The notes below the pieces were generated by a model that saw only the letters and a program-made list of their open reading frames with translations, had not been told where the DNA came from and did no database searches. A DNA stretch of 55,951 nt from Methanobacteriota archaeon (GTDB lineage Archaea; Thermoplasmatota; Poseidoniia; Poseidoniales; Thalassarchaeaceae): assembly GCA_018650285.1 (NCBI GenBank), contig JABIGF010000010.1, positions 1-55,951 on the forward strand. Direction: 5' to 3'. Positions 18,189 to 26,623 of this stretch are shown here, piece after piece. The position numbers and the translations under genes are program-made. The stretch's first letter is position 1. Each line of letters starts with the position of its first letter.

Positions 18189-18262
18189 GCGTCGGTAGCA
18201 AAGCTTGGTTACGCGATGGACTGCAAATCCATTTTACGGGGGTTCAAATCCCTCCCGGCGCT
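18189..18262 (+). tRNA. tRNA-Cys (anticodon GCA)
   Basis: A 74-base cloverleaf without intron. The acceptor GCGTCGG (18189-18195) pairs with CCGGCGC (18255-18261), with one G-T wobble. The anticodon stem ATGGA/TCCAT encloses CTGCAAA, with anticodon GCA at 18223-18225. The T arm is GGGGG-TTCAAAT-CCCTC, with the discriminator base T at 18262. A CCA follows directly at 18263-18265, so the 3' end appears to be encoded. No intron or pseudogene change is seen. Confidence 0.95.
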
Positions 18263-18316
18263 CCATTTGCTGATTTTCACTACTGTTTGAGAGAAAATAT
18301 GAGGGTAACAAACGCC

Positions 18317-19054
18317 CTACTCTCCTTCATCCCATGCTGCCGTCTTTTCTGTTGTAGCGTGTTTAATTTTTACAGATTCTTCATTTTCAAGGTCCTTTTC
18401 TGTAACTCTGACAACATTCATTCCTAGGGCAACAATTCCTTCTGTAGTCATTGGCTCTTCTCTTTCAGGCAACGGTCCAGCAATTCTGGTGAATAAGTGA
18501 TAGTCACTAACGTGTCCAAGTTGTTGCTTTGCCTTTGGCCGGTCACGAAACAACATAGTCACGGTTCGCGTAAATCGTTCGAATGCTAGACCAAATTGAA
18601 TGCGAAGTGGTAGATTTGCAGAAGCACTTCGCCAGAGAAATAATCGGCTTGCGCGGCGGCGTGCTGGTTGGATTTTGAACCCTGCTTTTGTTAAACTTGT
18701 AGCCAATGCAGCAGAGCGAGTAAAAATAAAAACCAACGGTGCTACATGTTCTCCAAGTCGTTGTCCAGTAACAATTGGATCTTGGCTTGCACGTTCAAGT
18801 GAGAGCCGAATTAATTCGTGAGAAAGTCCAATACCTCTTTTTTCAGAATCAACAATAACAGTGCACAATTCTAGGGCGCCACCACACCTCCTCAACTCAC
18901 AGTGACCAGCAGGTCTTTTCTCACCATAAAGGGTGACATGAGCAGTACGAATGAGATACTGCTCTTCACTTTCTGGACTTTTTCTTGGTGGCCGAACATC
19001 GGTTTCTTGACGCAGTACGCGTTGTAACCATTCACCGGTGCCTTCGTGTTCCAT
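18317..19054 (-). CDS. GNAT-type acetyltransferase, divergent
   Basis: A 245-residue protein. The GNAT acetyl-CoA core is visible as TVIVDSEKRGIGLSHELIRLSLERA (about residues 65-90), with a relaxed R/Q-x-x-G-x-G/A. The remainder is long and basic in the middle (about 150-200), with an acidic tail, unlike a minimal GNAT enzyme. The acetyl acceptor is unknown. AGAGGAA lies before the ATG at 19052-19054. It is the third gene of a same-strand set with the GNAT gene at 19081 and the YbjN-like gene at 19734. Confidence 0.68.
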   Translation of the reverse strand: MEHEGTGEWLQRVLRQETDVRPPRKSPESEEQYLIRTAHVTLYGEKRPAGHCELRRCGGALELCTVIVDSEKRGIGLSHELIRLSLERASQDPIVTGQRLGEHVAPLVFIFTRSAALATSLTKAGFKIQPARRRASRLFLWRSASANLPLRIQFGLAFERFTRTVTMLFRDRPKAKQQLGHVSDYHLFTRIAGPLPEREEPMTTEGIVALGMNVVRVTEKDLENEESVKIKHATTEKTAAWDEGE

Positions 19055-19080
19055 TCATATTCCTCTTTGTGAATTGATGA

Positions 19081-19701
19081 TTATTCCTCTTCAAGTGTTT
19101 TCCACATTGAGCGGTGAAGCCCAATTCCTTCTACCACATATTGCTCTCCAAAGGAGACCCAATTTTGCGCTTCATAGAAGGGTATTGCCGCAACTCTCGC
19201 CTGAAGGAATCCAGTGCATTTACCCCATTCATTGATTGCCGATTGTTCAAGTGCTGTGAGAACTTTAGAAGCGTGTCCTTGCCGTTGATGGTTCGAAAGT
19301 GTTCCCATTTGTCGAACCTGTACTGCAGGTCGTAATTTTTCAGGAGATGGAAATGGTTTGCCAGTCGCATCAACAAGGCCTGTATTGCTGAGGGGCGGGA
19401 AATCAGGGCAATGTGCAGCGTTATCATCAGCGGTGTCGGCACAAGCCCCCGATGAATCGGCTGGGATAAGGTGGATTCTTCCAACGGCCACAATATTTGG
19501 TGCCCCATTTTCATTTTTCTTAGGATGTTCAACCCACGCATGAATTGCTACTTTGTCATCTGGTAATTTCGCTGCACTCGGTTCAAAGCCCAACGGCTTT
19601 CTTAGAATTTGAAATCTAGCATCAAAATACGCTTCTGAAAGCGTGGTATGAGGCGGGGCCGAGTGAATAGAGGGCCCCACCATGTATTGGCGAAGCCACA
19701 T
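19081..19701 (-). CDS. GNAT-family N-acetyltransferase
   Basis: A 206-residue protein with the GNAT motif VRQMGTLSNHQRQGHASKVLTALE (Q-x-x-G-x-A acetyl-CoA loop) and the C-terminal FYEAQNWVSFGEQYVVEG that closes many ElaA/YitI-like members. The centre has a polar insertion with two Cys (about residues 80-100). The acceptor is unknown. The 26-base gap to the following GNAT gene and the 32-base gap to the preceding YbjN-like gene indicate one operon. Confidence 0.82.
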   Translation of the reverse strand: MWLRQYMVGPSIHSAPPHTTLSEAYFDARFQILRKPLGFEPSAAKLPDDKVAIHAWVEHPKKNENGAPNIVAVGRIHLIPADSSGACADTADDNAAHCPDFPPLSNTGLVDATGKPFPSPEKLRPAVQVRQMGTLSNHQRQGHASKVLTALEQSAINEWGKCTGFLQARVAAIPFYEAQNWVSFGEQYVVEGIGLHRSMWKTLEEE

Positions 19702-19733
19702 CTCCCAAATGATAATGACTCATTGACAATTCA

Positions 19734-20204
19734 TTATTCTGATTCATCGCCAGCAGCAATTGAAGCAGCTACTTCAGCAGTGACATTATCATCTTTCATC
19801 AGGGCAACCAAAGCACCATGATAGCGTTCCATAGTTCCAAGATTGGTGTATAGTGAATTGCGAATTAATTCGTATGAAGGGAGGACTTCAACTAGATCAA
19901 GGGCGGTTCGAAACATCACTTCTCCTTGTTCTACATCCATTTCAAAGGCGCCATAGACGGTGCGGCTGTTTAGGGTGTTTAGGAGGTTATACATCTCGTT
20001 GAAACGGTGACTTGGTGTTGCTTGTTCAGTAACATGGGAATAGAAAATAATCTGTTCCATTTCTTCGCGTACAATGGTTAGTAACTCCCATTCTTGTTCT
20101 CCTGAAGAGAATAATGCTCGAATAACCCCATCATCTGGAAACTCATCAAATTTCCACCCATCTTCTTCAAGGAAGTTGTTGACAGCAGCGTAAAGTGACG
20201 TCAT
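19734..20204 (-). CDS. YbjN-like protein
   Basis: A 156-residue acidic protein resembling the YbjN family, which has the fold of type III secretion chaperones. Visible features are an N-terminal helix with W-K-F-D, the central NEMYNLLNTLNSRTVYGAFEMD, and a strand-rich GEVMFRTALDLVEV. YbjN-like proteins are small cytosolic proteins thought to bind other proteins; the precise function here is unknown. It is the first gene of the operon with two GNAT acetyltransferases. Confidence 0.65.
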   Translation of the reverse strand: MTSLYAAVNNFLEEDGWKFDEFPDDGVIRALFSSGEQEWELLTIVREEMEQIIFYSHVTEQATPSHRFNEMYNLLNTLNSRTVYGAFEMDVEQGEVMFRTALDLVEVLPSYELIRNSLYTNLGTMERYHGALVALMKDDNVTAEVAASIAAGDESE

Positions 20205-20242
20205 AGGTATACACCTCAGTAGTCTACCCTGACAGTGGTTTG

Positions 20243-20250
20243 TTTTTATA
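20243..20250 (-). promoter_or_regulatory. TATA box for the YbjN-GNAT operon
   Basis: On the minus strand this reads TATAAAAA within GGTTATAAAAAC, centred about 43 bases before the start codon at 20204. This predicts a leader of about 15 bases. Confidence 0.55.
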
Positions 20251-20276
20251 ACCCTGCAATTGCATTTATTTTAATA

Positions 20277-20317
20277 ATAATCATTGCTTTTCTTAATCTT
20301 ACTTTTCTTAATCATTG
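20277..20317 (+). repeat. direct repeats upstream of the E1/JAMM operon
   Basis: CTTTTCTTAATC occurs twice, three bases apart, and TAATCATTG flanks the pair at both ends. The array lies 28-68 bases before the ATG of the E1-like gene and so could hold regulatory protein sites for either divergent gene. Confidence 0.4.
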
Positions 20318-20344
20318 AAGTACCCTCATGATATGTTGTGATAT

Positions 20345-21028
20345 ATGGGTGAAATGATGAGAGTGTTAATTGTAGGTGCAGGTGGCATTGGAAGTCAATT
20401 ACTTGATTTGCTAATTCCTGCATTAACTGCGGGAGACATGGCTAGAAAAATCGGCGGTGTCCAAATCCATATTATGGACGATGATAGAGTAGAGGTTGCA
20501 AACCTAGCGCATCAAAGGCACGAGCCAAGGATGGTTGGCCGTCTCAAAGTCAATTCCTCTGCAGAGCGATTAGCGCCATTCCTATCCTCCGCTCTGACGC
20601 TGAAACCGATTGGTGAGAAATTACTGAAGGTGTCACAACTTGATGGTTATGACGTGGTTGTGGTTGCTGTTGACAGACCTGCAGCAAGGGCACTTGTTCA
20701 CAACAATTCAGAACGCTGGCTCGATTTGAGGTGTGGCGGGGATGGTATGATTGCTCTTGATAACCAGAGTGATTCTAACTTAGTTGAGACAATGACTCCT
20801 CTTGACCAAGCCCCCGCCTCTTGTCAATTACCAGGTTCAATTGAGGCAGGAAATGTACAGATGGGTTACGCGCTTGCTGCAGCCCACGGCGCCCAATGGT
20901 TGGTTCAAAATCTTCGCGAACTTAGTGGCATGCCTTTCCGTCCAACACCTGCTCGCATGTATTCTCTAACATTTGGCGAACTTGAATTTCCAGAAGTTCC
21001 TGAACTAACTACAGGGGTTGATGAATGA
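20345..21028 (+). CDS. E1-like (ThiF/MoeB/UBA-fold) adenylating enzyme, short and lacking zinc motifs
   Basis: A 227-residue protein with the E1 nucleotide fold: VLIVGAGGIGSQLLDLL at residues 7-23, MDDDRVEVANLAHQRH (canonical D-x-D-x-V-x-x-x-N-L-x-x-Q, ribose/Mg site) and VVVAVDRPAARAL. These motifs adenylate the C-terminus of ubiquitin-like proteins. Only two Cys remain (in LRCGG and ASCQLPG). The second sits where the thioester Cys could lie, but the paired C-x-x-C zinc motifs of MoeB/ThiF/UbaA are absent. The ATGA overlap with the JAMM gene shows translational coupling. Promoter region 20205-20344 is shared with the divergent YbjN operon. Confidence 0.82.
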   Translation: MGEMMRVLIVGAGGIGSQLLDLLIPALTAGDMARKIGGVQIHIMDDDRVEVANLAHQRHEPRMVGRLKVNSSAERLAPFLSSALTLKPIGEKLLKVSQLDGYDVVVVAVDRPAARALVHNNSERWLDLRCGGDGMIALDNQSDSNLVETMTPLDQAPASCQLPGSIEAGNVQMGYALAAAHGAQWLVQNLRELSGMPFRPTPARMYSLTFGELEFPEVPELTTGVDE

Positions 21029-21561
21029 TGGATGAAGCAAAACCACCAGTGGTGCCAATATTGCACCCGTTAGATGTAGTTGATGCCGCACTATTACGTG
21101 GCGATGTTTGGTCTGATGAAGTCAGGGAAACAATGGCTTGGTTAGGGAAGAATGACAAATGGGCATGGTTCTATTCAATTAGTGCAAGGGCGCGGTTAGA
21201 AGTAAGCATGTTGATCGATGCTGAGGGATTATGCTTTGTTGATTGGGGCACGATTTCCCGAGTTGGACTTAACCCACCAGCAGGTGCAACAATACCTTTC
21301 CAGGTTTGGACTCATACACACCCATCTGGGGATTCATATTGGAGTTACACAGATAGAGAAACACTGGCTATTGCTAGTGCAGCAAGAATAATTCAGAAAG
21401 CAATCGTATTAGGTAGAGGGCAAATAAAAGAAGCTAATTGGAGCAAAACACCACTTTTAGACGGTTTGTCAGAAAAAGGTCCATTGGCTAATTGGAGTAA
21501 TGAAACAGTTGAGTATATTGCTTTAGGAAAATCGCCATGGGAAATGGAGGTGGAAGTTTGA
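21025..21561 (+). CDS. JAMM/MPN+ metalloprotease (Mov34/JAB1-like)
   Basis: A 178-residue protein with the JAMM zinc motif H-x-H-x(10)-D, here H97-T-H99-P and D110, in THTHPSGDSYWSYTDRETL. A candidate catalytic Glu is E59 in R-L-E-V-S-M-L-I-D, in the position and context of the usual E-x-x-x-L-L. JAMM enzymes cleave isopeptide or peptide bonds after ubiquitin-like modifiers, including archaeal SAMPs. The start ATG overlaps the E1-like stop (ATGA). The end overlaps the next gene's TTG start. No modifier domain is fused to it. Confidence 0.82.
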   Translation: MMDEAKPPVVPILHPLDVVDAALLRGDVWSDEVRETMAWLGKNDKWAWFYSISARARLEVSMLIDAEGLCFVDWGTISRVGLNPPAGATIPFQVWTHTHPSGDSYWSYTDRETLAIASAARIIQKAIVLGRGQIKEANWSKTPLLDGLSEKGPLANWSNETVEYIALGKSPWEMEVEV

Positions 21562-21800
21562 CTCGAATAGTACGTGGGCCAGAAGATGATGAAGAACGTC
21601 GCCGAATAGAACAGGCGATTGCAGCAGGTGCTGGAATCAGTATTGCTGATTTCGCATCACAAATATTGAACGAAGACGTAGATGATGAATTTGCCGAAGT
21701 AATCAAGTCAAGACTTGAAATGGCAGGTGAAAATGATGAGCCTTTTGATTTAGAAAAAGAAATCAAATTATTATGGCAATGGCGAGAAGAAATGGCTTAA
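21558..21800 (+). CDS. small acidic helical protein in the E1/JAMM operon
   Basis: An 80-residue protein. I chose TTG 21558 because GGAGGTG at 21546-21552 lies five bases upstream, and because TTGA overlaps the TGA of the JAMM gene. An ATG at 21537 would start inside the JAMM coding region without such a site. The sequence is mostly helical and acidic (for example PEDDEERRRIEQ and LEKEIKLLWQWREE). It has no C-terminal Gly-Gly and no sign of a beta-grasp, so it is not an obvious ubiquitin-like modifier. A partner, adaptor or target of the two enzymes is possible. I recognise no family. Confidence 0.65.
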   Translation: MTRIVRGPEDDEERRRIEQAIAAGAGISIADFASQILNEDVDDEFAEVIKSRLEMAGENDEPFDLEKEIKLLWQWREEMA

Positions 21801-21896
21801 TGTTGTTTTATTGCAACATGAACGCTTCATGTAAACCAAAAACAGACGAATTGAAATAGGTTTAGGTTCTATCAATATATACGGCAAGGTGATTGG

Positions 21897-22610
21897 TTGA
21901 GTAGTAGCAAGCAAGTGTCTAAGGGCGAAACTCTTGATAAAAAGAGAATTATGCGTTTAACTGAAGCATTTTCAACATGGGCGAAAGAAGATCCTGAATC
22001 ATTTCGTGAAGTCGCACCAGATTTGTTGCGTCAAGGAGTGAATAGAGCAACAGGTCACGACCCTAAAGCCACTAGAAGATTAGAATACTGGCTTCTTGAT
22101 GAGTGGAAAAGCGAGACATTCGAAGGCCTCCTTGAGTTTAATCCTCAATTAGAATCAAATATTTTGGAATGCAATTTAAACATCAATCGGTTTAAGGGGC
22201 AAAATCGCGATTGGCTTGAAGTATTAGAAATAAAATTTCATGCCGGTTCTGATGAACATTCTGGGGACTTCCGTCGTTGGAATCGTCATATTAGAGATCA
22301 ATTTATCATTCTCGGAATGATTGCTCAAAATTCCGAAGGCGTGTCTCAAGGAGACATGGCTAGACATCTTGGAATTAAATTTGAGGATGAAGCCAGCCGC
22401 AAGTATGCAGCTAACGTAGTTCGAGCAGCGAAGATAGCATTGACCCGCTTGGCTAATAGTGCTGGATTAGATGATGGTATTTTCAATAAAGCAAAAGGAA
22501 ACGGATTAAACAGAACACATTCATTCCATTCTGAAAAAATGCGTGAATTAACACTGCGATGGATTAATTGCCATCCAGCAAAAGTTCTAATCCCACAATT
22601 CAAAGAATAA
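21897..22610 (+). CDS. hypothetical protein with an HTH-like segment
   Basis: A 237-residue protein with a TTG start at 21897 after GGTGATTGG; the first in-frame ATG is at 21951. Residues about 140-205 resemble a winged-helix DNA-binding region (FIILGMIAQNSEGVSQGDMARHLGIK, then a second helix pair). The N-terminal half is helical and polar. No signal or membrane segment. It lies 96 bases after the E1/JAMM operon on the same strand, with its own possible promoter (ATCAATATATACGG at about 21872-21885). Its involvement with that operon is inferred from position only. Confidence 0.55.
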   Translation: MSSSKQVSKGETLDKKRIMRLTEAFSTWAKEDPESFREVAPDLLRQGVNRATGHDPKATRRLEYWLLDEWKSETFEGLLEFNPQLESNILECNLNINRFKGQNRDWLEVLEIKFHAGSDEHSGDFRRWNRHIRDQFIILGMIAQNSEGVSQGDMARHLGIKFEDEASRKYAANVVRAAKIALTRLANSAGLDDGIFNKAKGNGLNRTHSFHSEKMRELTLRWINCHPAKVLIPQFKE

Positions 22611-22625
22611 TATTATTTTATTCAA

Positions 22626-25600
22626 TCAAGAACAACCAGTGGTTGAACCACATTCAGCACACTTGAGACATGTACCGCTACGTTGCATTTTACTACCGCC
22701 ACACGCTCCACAAATATCGCCAGTAAAGCCACGTTCTTTGGCAATTCTCATACTCTTTTGTTCAGGTGTTTCTGTTACATCAAGAGTTAGTTGAATGTCT
22801 CTCTTTTCACCCTCATGTCTTACGATGCCATCAGGTGTTGCTTCGGGCCGGCTAATTGACATTGCATCAAGGTCTTCTGCAGATACCTGGGCAAGGTCAT
22901 CCCGTCCAAGGTATTGGATTGCAAGCTCTCGGAAGAGGTAATCAACAATACTTGTTGCCATTTTGACTCTATTGCTTCCACCTTGAACCATTCCACTTGG
23001 TTCGAATTTTTGGAAAGTAAACGATTTCACAAATGCTTCTAGCGGCACGCCATATTGTAATCCAATAGACACAGCTATTGCGAATTGATTGAGCATTGAT
23101 CTCCATGCCGCTCCTTCTTTTGAAGTGGTAATCATAATTTCACCAACTTTTCCGTCAGTGTAAGTGCTTGAAGTTAGATAGACAGTATGTCCCCCAACTC
23201 TTGCTTTCATTGTGAATGAACCTCGACTATCAGGGAGAGGTCGTCGGGATGCAACATATGCTTGAGTGATAGTTTGTGCAACCGCTTGTGCTTGTGGTGC
23301 GGGGAGTGGGAGGCGCTCTGCCATTTTTTGGATAACAACAATTTCTTCATCCTCTTCTTCCTCATCTTCAAGGCCCATTGATGGTGGGACAAGCGATGAC
23401 ATTAGAGGCTGCGATAACTTGCTTCCATCACGGTAAAGTGCACACGCCTTATTTCCTGTTTTCCAACTACGCATGTATGCTTCTTGCACATCATCAATAG
23501 TTACATCACCAGACATATTGATGGTTTTTGAAATGGCGCCGGAGATGAATGGCTGAGCCGCCGCCATCATGTCAACGTGTGCTTCCCAGCGTATTGAACG
23601 AGTTCCATATGCGCCGCAAGGTTGTGCACAATCGAAAACAGCTAGATGCTCATCTTTGAGATATGGTGCGCCCTCAATTGTTGCTTTGCCAAACAAGTAA
23701 TCATTAGCAGTTGAGATTTCTGATGATGAATAACCAAGAAGGCCGAGAACATCAACGAACGGGTCAGCGAGTTGTTCATCAGTTAGGTTGAGAGCATTTT
23801 TACAGAAATCTTCACCCAATACATTTGGCGAGGCTAAACTACGCACATCAAACACATCTTCGTAAGAATTGTCCATCTTGGAGAACTCCTCTTCAGTGAA
23901 ACCTTTCTCAAGCAGTGATGCAGTGCTTATGGTTGGGCAACCAGAGAATGTACCAGTTCCCATCACATAGTTGATGATGTCTTGAACTTCTCTTTGCTTG
24001 TAGCCGAGATTAGTTAATCCTGATTGCAAACCTGTTGCTGGTATTCTTAGTGTACCACCACCAGCAAGGGTTTTGTATTGAACAATGGAGAACATTGGTT
24101 CTACACCAGTTGTATCAGCACCCATTACCAAACCGATAGTGCCGGTTGGTGCGATTACTGTAGTTTGCGCATTCCGGAATCCAAATTCTTCACCCATCAT
24201 CACTACTTGGTCCCAAGAGTTGCGAGCCGCTTCTAACAAATCCTTAGGACAATTATTTGCATCAATGGCCATTGGCAAAACTGAGAGATTTTCATATTCA
24301 TCATCATCCACATTGTATGCTGCTCTTCGATGGTTTCTCATCACTCGAAGCATGTGGTCGCGGTTTGCATCATATTGAACAAATGGCCCGAGGAACGACG
24401 ACATTTCTGCCGATGTTTTGTATGATTCGCCAGTCATAATAGAGGTAAGTGCTCCACAAATTGCGTAACCTCTTGGGTCATCATAAGGGATCCCCATATG
24501 CATCAAAAGTGACCCGATGTTGCAGTACCCTAGGCCAAGCGTGCGGGTTTCGTATGATAGTCGAGAGATTTGTTGTGAAGGGAATTGTGCCATTAATACT
24601 GAAATTTCAAGAGTTGCGGTCCACAATCTAATTGTGTGAACATAATCATCAACATTGAACACGCCTCTTTCTTTATCGTAGTAATGAAGCAGGTTGATAC
24701 TTGCTAGATTACAGGCAGTATTGTCCAAAAACATGTATTCACTGCACGGGTTTGAACCATTTATGCGCCCACTTTCTGGACATGTGTGCCAATCATTGAT
24801 GGTGCTATCAAATTGAACACCTGGGTCTGCGCAAGACCAAGCTGCGTGCGATACCTCATCCCACAATTCTTGAGCGGGCATTGTTTGGCATGGTTCGGGT
24901 TCTCGACCTTCTTCAGCAGCCTTTGACTTTTCAGTGCGATAGTAAAGATTCCAATCAGCGCCGGTCTCAACGGCTTCCATGAATTGGTTAGGCACGCGGA
25001 CGGAGTTGTTGCTGTTTTGTCCAGAAACAGTTAGGTAACCACTGCCCTGCCAATCAGCGTCAAATTGTTCAAAATTCATGCTGGTGTAACCTTGCTTAGC
25101 TAGATCAATAATTCTCTTGATGTGTGGTTGAGCAATACTTGCGTTAACAGCCCGCCTAACCGCTTTTGCCAACTCAATGTTTTCTGTGATTTCAGTGCTC
25201 ATCGACTTGTCGCCTTCAAAATTGTTGATGGCCTCTAATATCTTGTTTGCATTCTGTTGTAAAGCAGCAGCCCCTGCAATTAATGCAGATACCTTTTCTT
25301 CTTCTTTCATCTTCCAGTTGACATATTGTTGAATATCTGGATGGTCCAAATCAAGAGTTACCATTTTTGCTGCACGGCGAGTGGTTCCACCAGATTTGAT
25401 TGCTCCAGCAGCTTTGTCTAGAATCATTAGGAATGAGAGTAAACCACTAGATTGCCCCCCACCTGAAAGTGGCTCGCCGTCTCCGCGTATGTTACTGAAA
25501 TTACTACCAGTACCTGAACCAAATTTGAACAACAGTGCTTCGCGGGCGATGAGGTCAGTAATTCCACCATCGCCTACAAGTTTGTCTTGGATACTTTGAA

Positions 25601-26249
25601 TAAAACAAGCGTGAGGTTGTGGTCGTTCGTATGCGTTTATTGATTTACAATCTTCTTTTGTTTCATGATCCACATACCAGTGACCTTGTGCGGGTCCTTC
25701 AATTCCGTATGCCCAGTGAAGGCCTGTGTTGAACCATTGAGGGCTGTTGGGTGCAGACCGTTGACTAGCAAGGAGGTAGCACATTTCGTCGTAATATCCA
25801 CGTGCATCTGTTTCACTAGCAAAGTATCCGTGTTTCCAGCCCCAATATGTCCAGCACCCAGCAAGGCGGTGGAATAGTTGCCAACCTGACGTCTCTTTTC
25901 CATCCCACTTCTCCGCTTTTGCTTTCTTTGAATCATCTGGCTTTGATTTCCATAACCACTCTGGCACACCATCTTCTGGTATTTTGACAAGATAATCCAT
26001 ACCGGGTACTACCTTTCGCAGATATTTGTCAGCGGCGACCTTGCCTGGTACCCCATCAAATCCTTTTGGAAATTTCACACCCATGATTTTTCGAACAGTA
26101 TTGCCTTTAGCATCTTTCAAATCAATATCATTTGTAGACCATTCAAATTGTTCTTGAACAGGCTTATTTGGGCTGGTAAATTTGCGTTCAACAACAAGGC
26201 CAACATCTGCGCTGCCGATGTTTTCCGAATCTTGTTTCGTTGATTGCAT
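22626..26249 (-). CDS. nrdJ: adenosylcobalamin-dependent (class II) ribonucleotide reductase
   Basis: A 1207-residue class II reductase. Motifs include PHACFIQSIQDKLVGDGG, FGSGTGSNFSNIRG, NGSNPCSEYMFLDNTACNLASINL-type active-site region (N-x-C-x-E radical site), VIAPTGTIGL and a C-terminal zinc-ribbon-like C-G-A-C-G-G and C-L-K-C-A-E-C-G tail. It reduces ribonucleotides to deoxyribonucleotides using coenzyme B12 to make the thiyl radical, so it needs no oxygen or separate small subunit. Start ATG 26249 is fixed by GGAGGG at 26255-26260, five bases upstream. The PduO-type cobalamin adenosyltransferase at 36387 would supply the cofactor. Confidence 0.95.
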   Translation of the reverse strand: MQSTKQDSENIGSADVGLVVERKFTSPNKPVQEQFEWSTNDIDLKDAKGNTVRKIMGVKFPKGFDGVPGKVAADKYLRKVVPGMDYLVKIPEDGVPEWLWKSKPDDSKKAKAEKWDGKETSGWQLFHRLAGCWTYWGWKHGYFASETDARGYYDEMCYLLASQRSAPNSPQWFNTGLHWAYGIEGPAQGHWYVDHETKEDCKSINAYERPQPHACFIQSIQDKLVGDGGITDLIAREALLFKFGSGTGSNFSNIRGDGEPLSGGGQSSGLLSFLMILDKAAGAIKSGGTTRRAAKMVTLDLDHPDIQQYVNWKMKEEEKVSALIAGAAALQQNANKILEAINNFEGDKSMSTEITENIELAKAVRRAVNASIAQPHIKRIIDLAKQGYTSMNFEQFDADWQGSGYLTVSGQNSNNSVRVPNQFMEAVETGADWNLYYRTEKSKAAEEGREPEPCQTMPAQELWDEVSHAAWSCADPGVQFDSTINDWHTCPESGRINGSNPCSEYMFLDNTACNLASINLLHYYDKERGVFNVDDYVHTIRLWTATLEISVLMAQFPSQQISRLSYETRTLGLGYCNIGSLLMHMGIPYDDPRGYAICGALTSIMTGESYKTSAEMSSFLGPFVQYDANRDHMLRVMRNHRRAAYNVDDDEYENLSVLPMAIDANNCPKDLLEAARNSWDQVVMMGEEFGFRNAQTTVIAPTGTIGLVMGADTTGVEPMFSIVQYKTLAGGGTLRIPATGLQSGLTNLGYKQREVQDIINYVMGTGTFSGCPTISTASLLEKGFTEEEFSKMDNSYEDVFDVRSLASPNVLGEDFCKNALNLTDEQLADPFVDVLGLLGYSSSEISTANDYLFGKATIEGAPYLKDEHLAVFDCAQPCGAYGTRSIRWEAHVDMMAAAQPFISGAISKTINMSGDVTIDDVQEAYMRSWKTGNKACALYRDGSKLSQPLMSSLVPPSMGLEDEEEEDEEIVVIQKMAERLPLPAPQAQAVAQTITQAYVASRRPLPDSRGSFTMKARVGGHTVYLTSSTYTDGKVGEIMITTSKEGAAWRSMLNQFAIAVSIGLQYGVPLEAFVKSFTFQKFEPSGMVQGGSNRVKMATSIVDYLFRELAIQYLGRDDLAQVSAEDLDAMSISRPEATPDGIVRHEGEKRDIQLTLDVTETPEQKSMRIAKERGFTGDICGACGGSKMQRSGTCLKCAECGSTTGCS

Positions 26250-26254
26250 TTTAT

Positions 26255-26260
26255 CCCTCC
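26255..26260 (-). promoter_or_regulatory. Shine-Dalgarno of nrdJ
   Basis: GGAGGG on the minus strand, five bases before the ATG. It shows that Shine-Dalgarno initiation is used in this genome and discards the TTG seven codons upstream. Confidence 0.7.
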
Positions 26261-26469
26261 TTTGTCTCAAATCGCTCGCTTCAACTATCTGTTCACTTGC
26301 GAGGTGACCACATTGTGCGAGCGGGATTCTTTTGCCCTGCGAGAGGGTTCTTAATGCTATCCAAATTTGAGAGGGACGTCGGTGTCATTACGGGTGATTT
26401 ATATCTATATGCGAAAGTGAAGATTCTAACTCTAATCAGAATAAATAAATATTTCAAAATGAGTTTTTT

Positions 26470-26620
26470 TCAAGAAATATCATTTCTGCGTTTACGTTTT
26501 CGAACCAAAATAATACAAATTATTCCCCATAATTAATAGAACGATTAACGGCAACTGATTTGAAGGAATAGCCCCAGCAATGATTGTTAGTGAGTCAGGA
26601 GCCCACGACAGTAGTTGATT
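26470..26620 (-). pseudogene. remnant of a C-terminal membrane anchor, frameshifted
   Basis: This holds the main part of the 374-base stretch between nrdJ and the gene at 26624. On the minus strand one frame reads SWAPDSLTIIAGAIPSNQLP then LIVLLIMG. A second frame takes over with GIICIILVRKRKRR then NDIS and a TGA at 26470-26472. Joined, they give a Ser/Pro-containing stalk, one transmembrane helix and a basic stop-transfer tail, typical of the anchor of an archaeal surface protein. The frameshift and the absence of any upstream domain indicate decay. The rest of the stretch, 26261-26469, holds nothing I can name. Confidence 0.45.
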
Positions 26621-26623
26621 CAG

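Noticed and set aside
21537-21557. ATG 21537 as start of the small E1/JAMM-operon protein
   Set aside because: The GGAGGTG at 21546-21552 is positioned for the TTG at 21558, and the ATG has no such site.
26240-26536. Plus-strand frame of 98 residues in the gap between nrdJ and the acidic gene
   Set aside because: It lacks protein-like composition and overlaps the nrdJ start and the minus-strand remnant.
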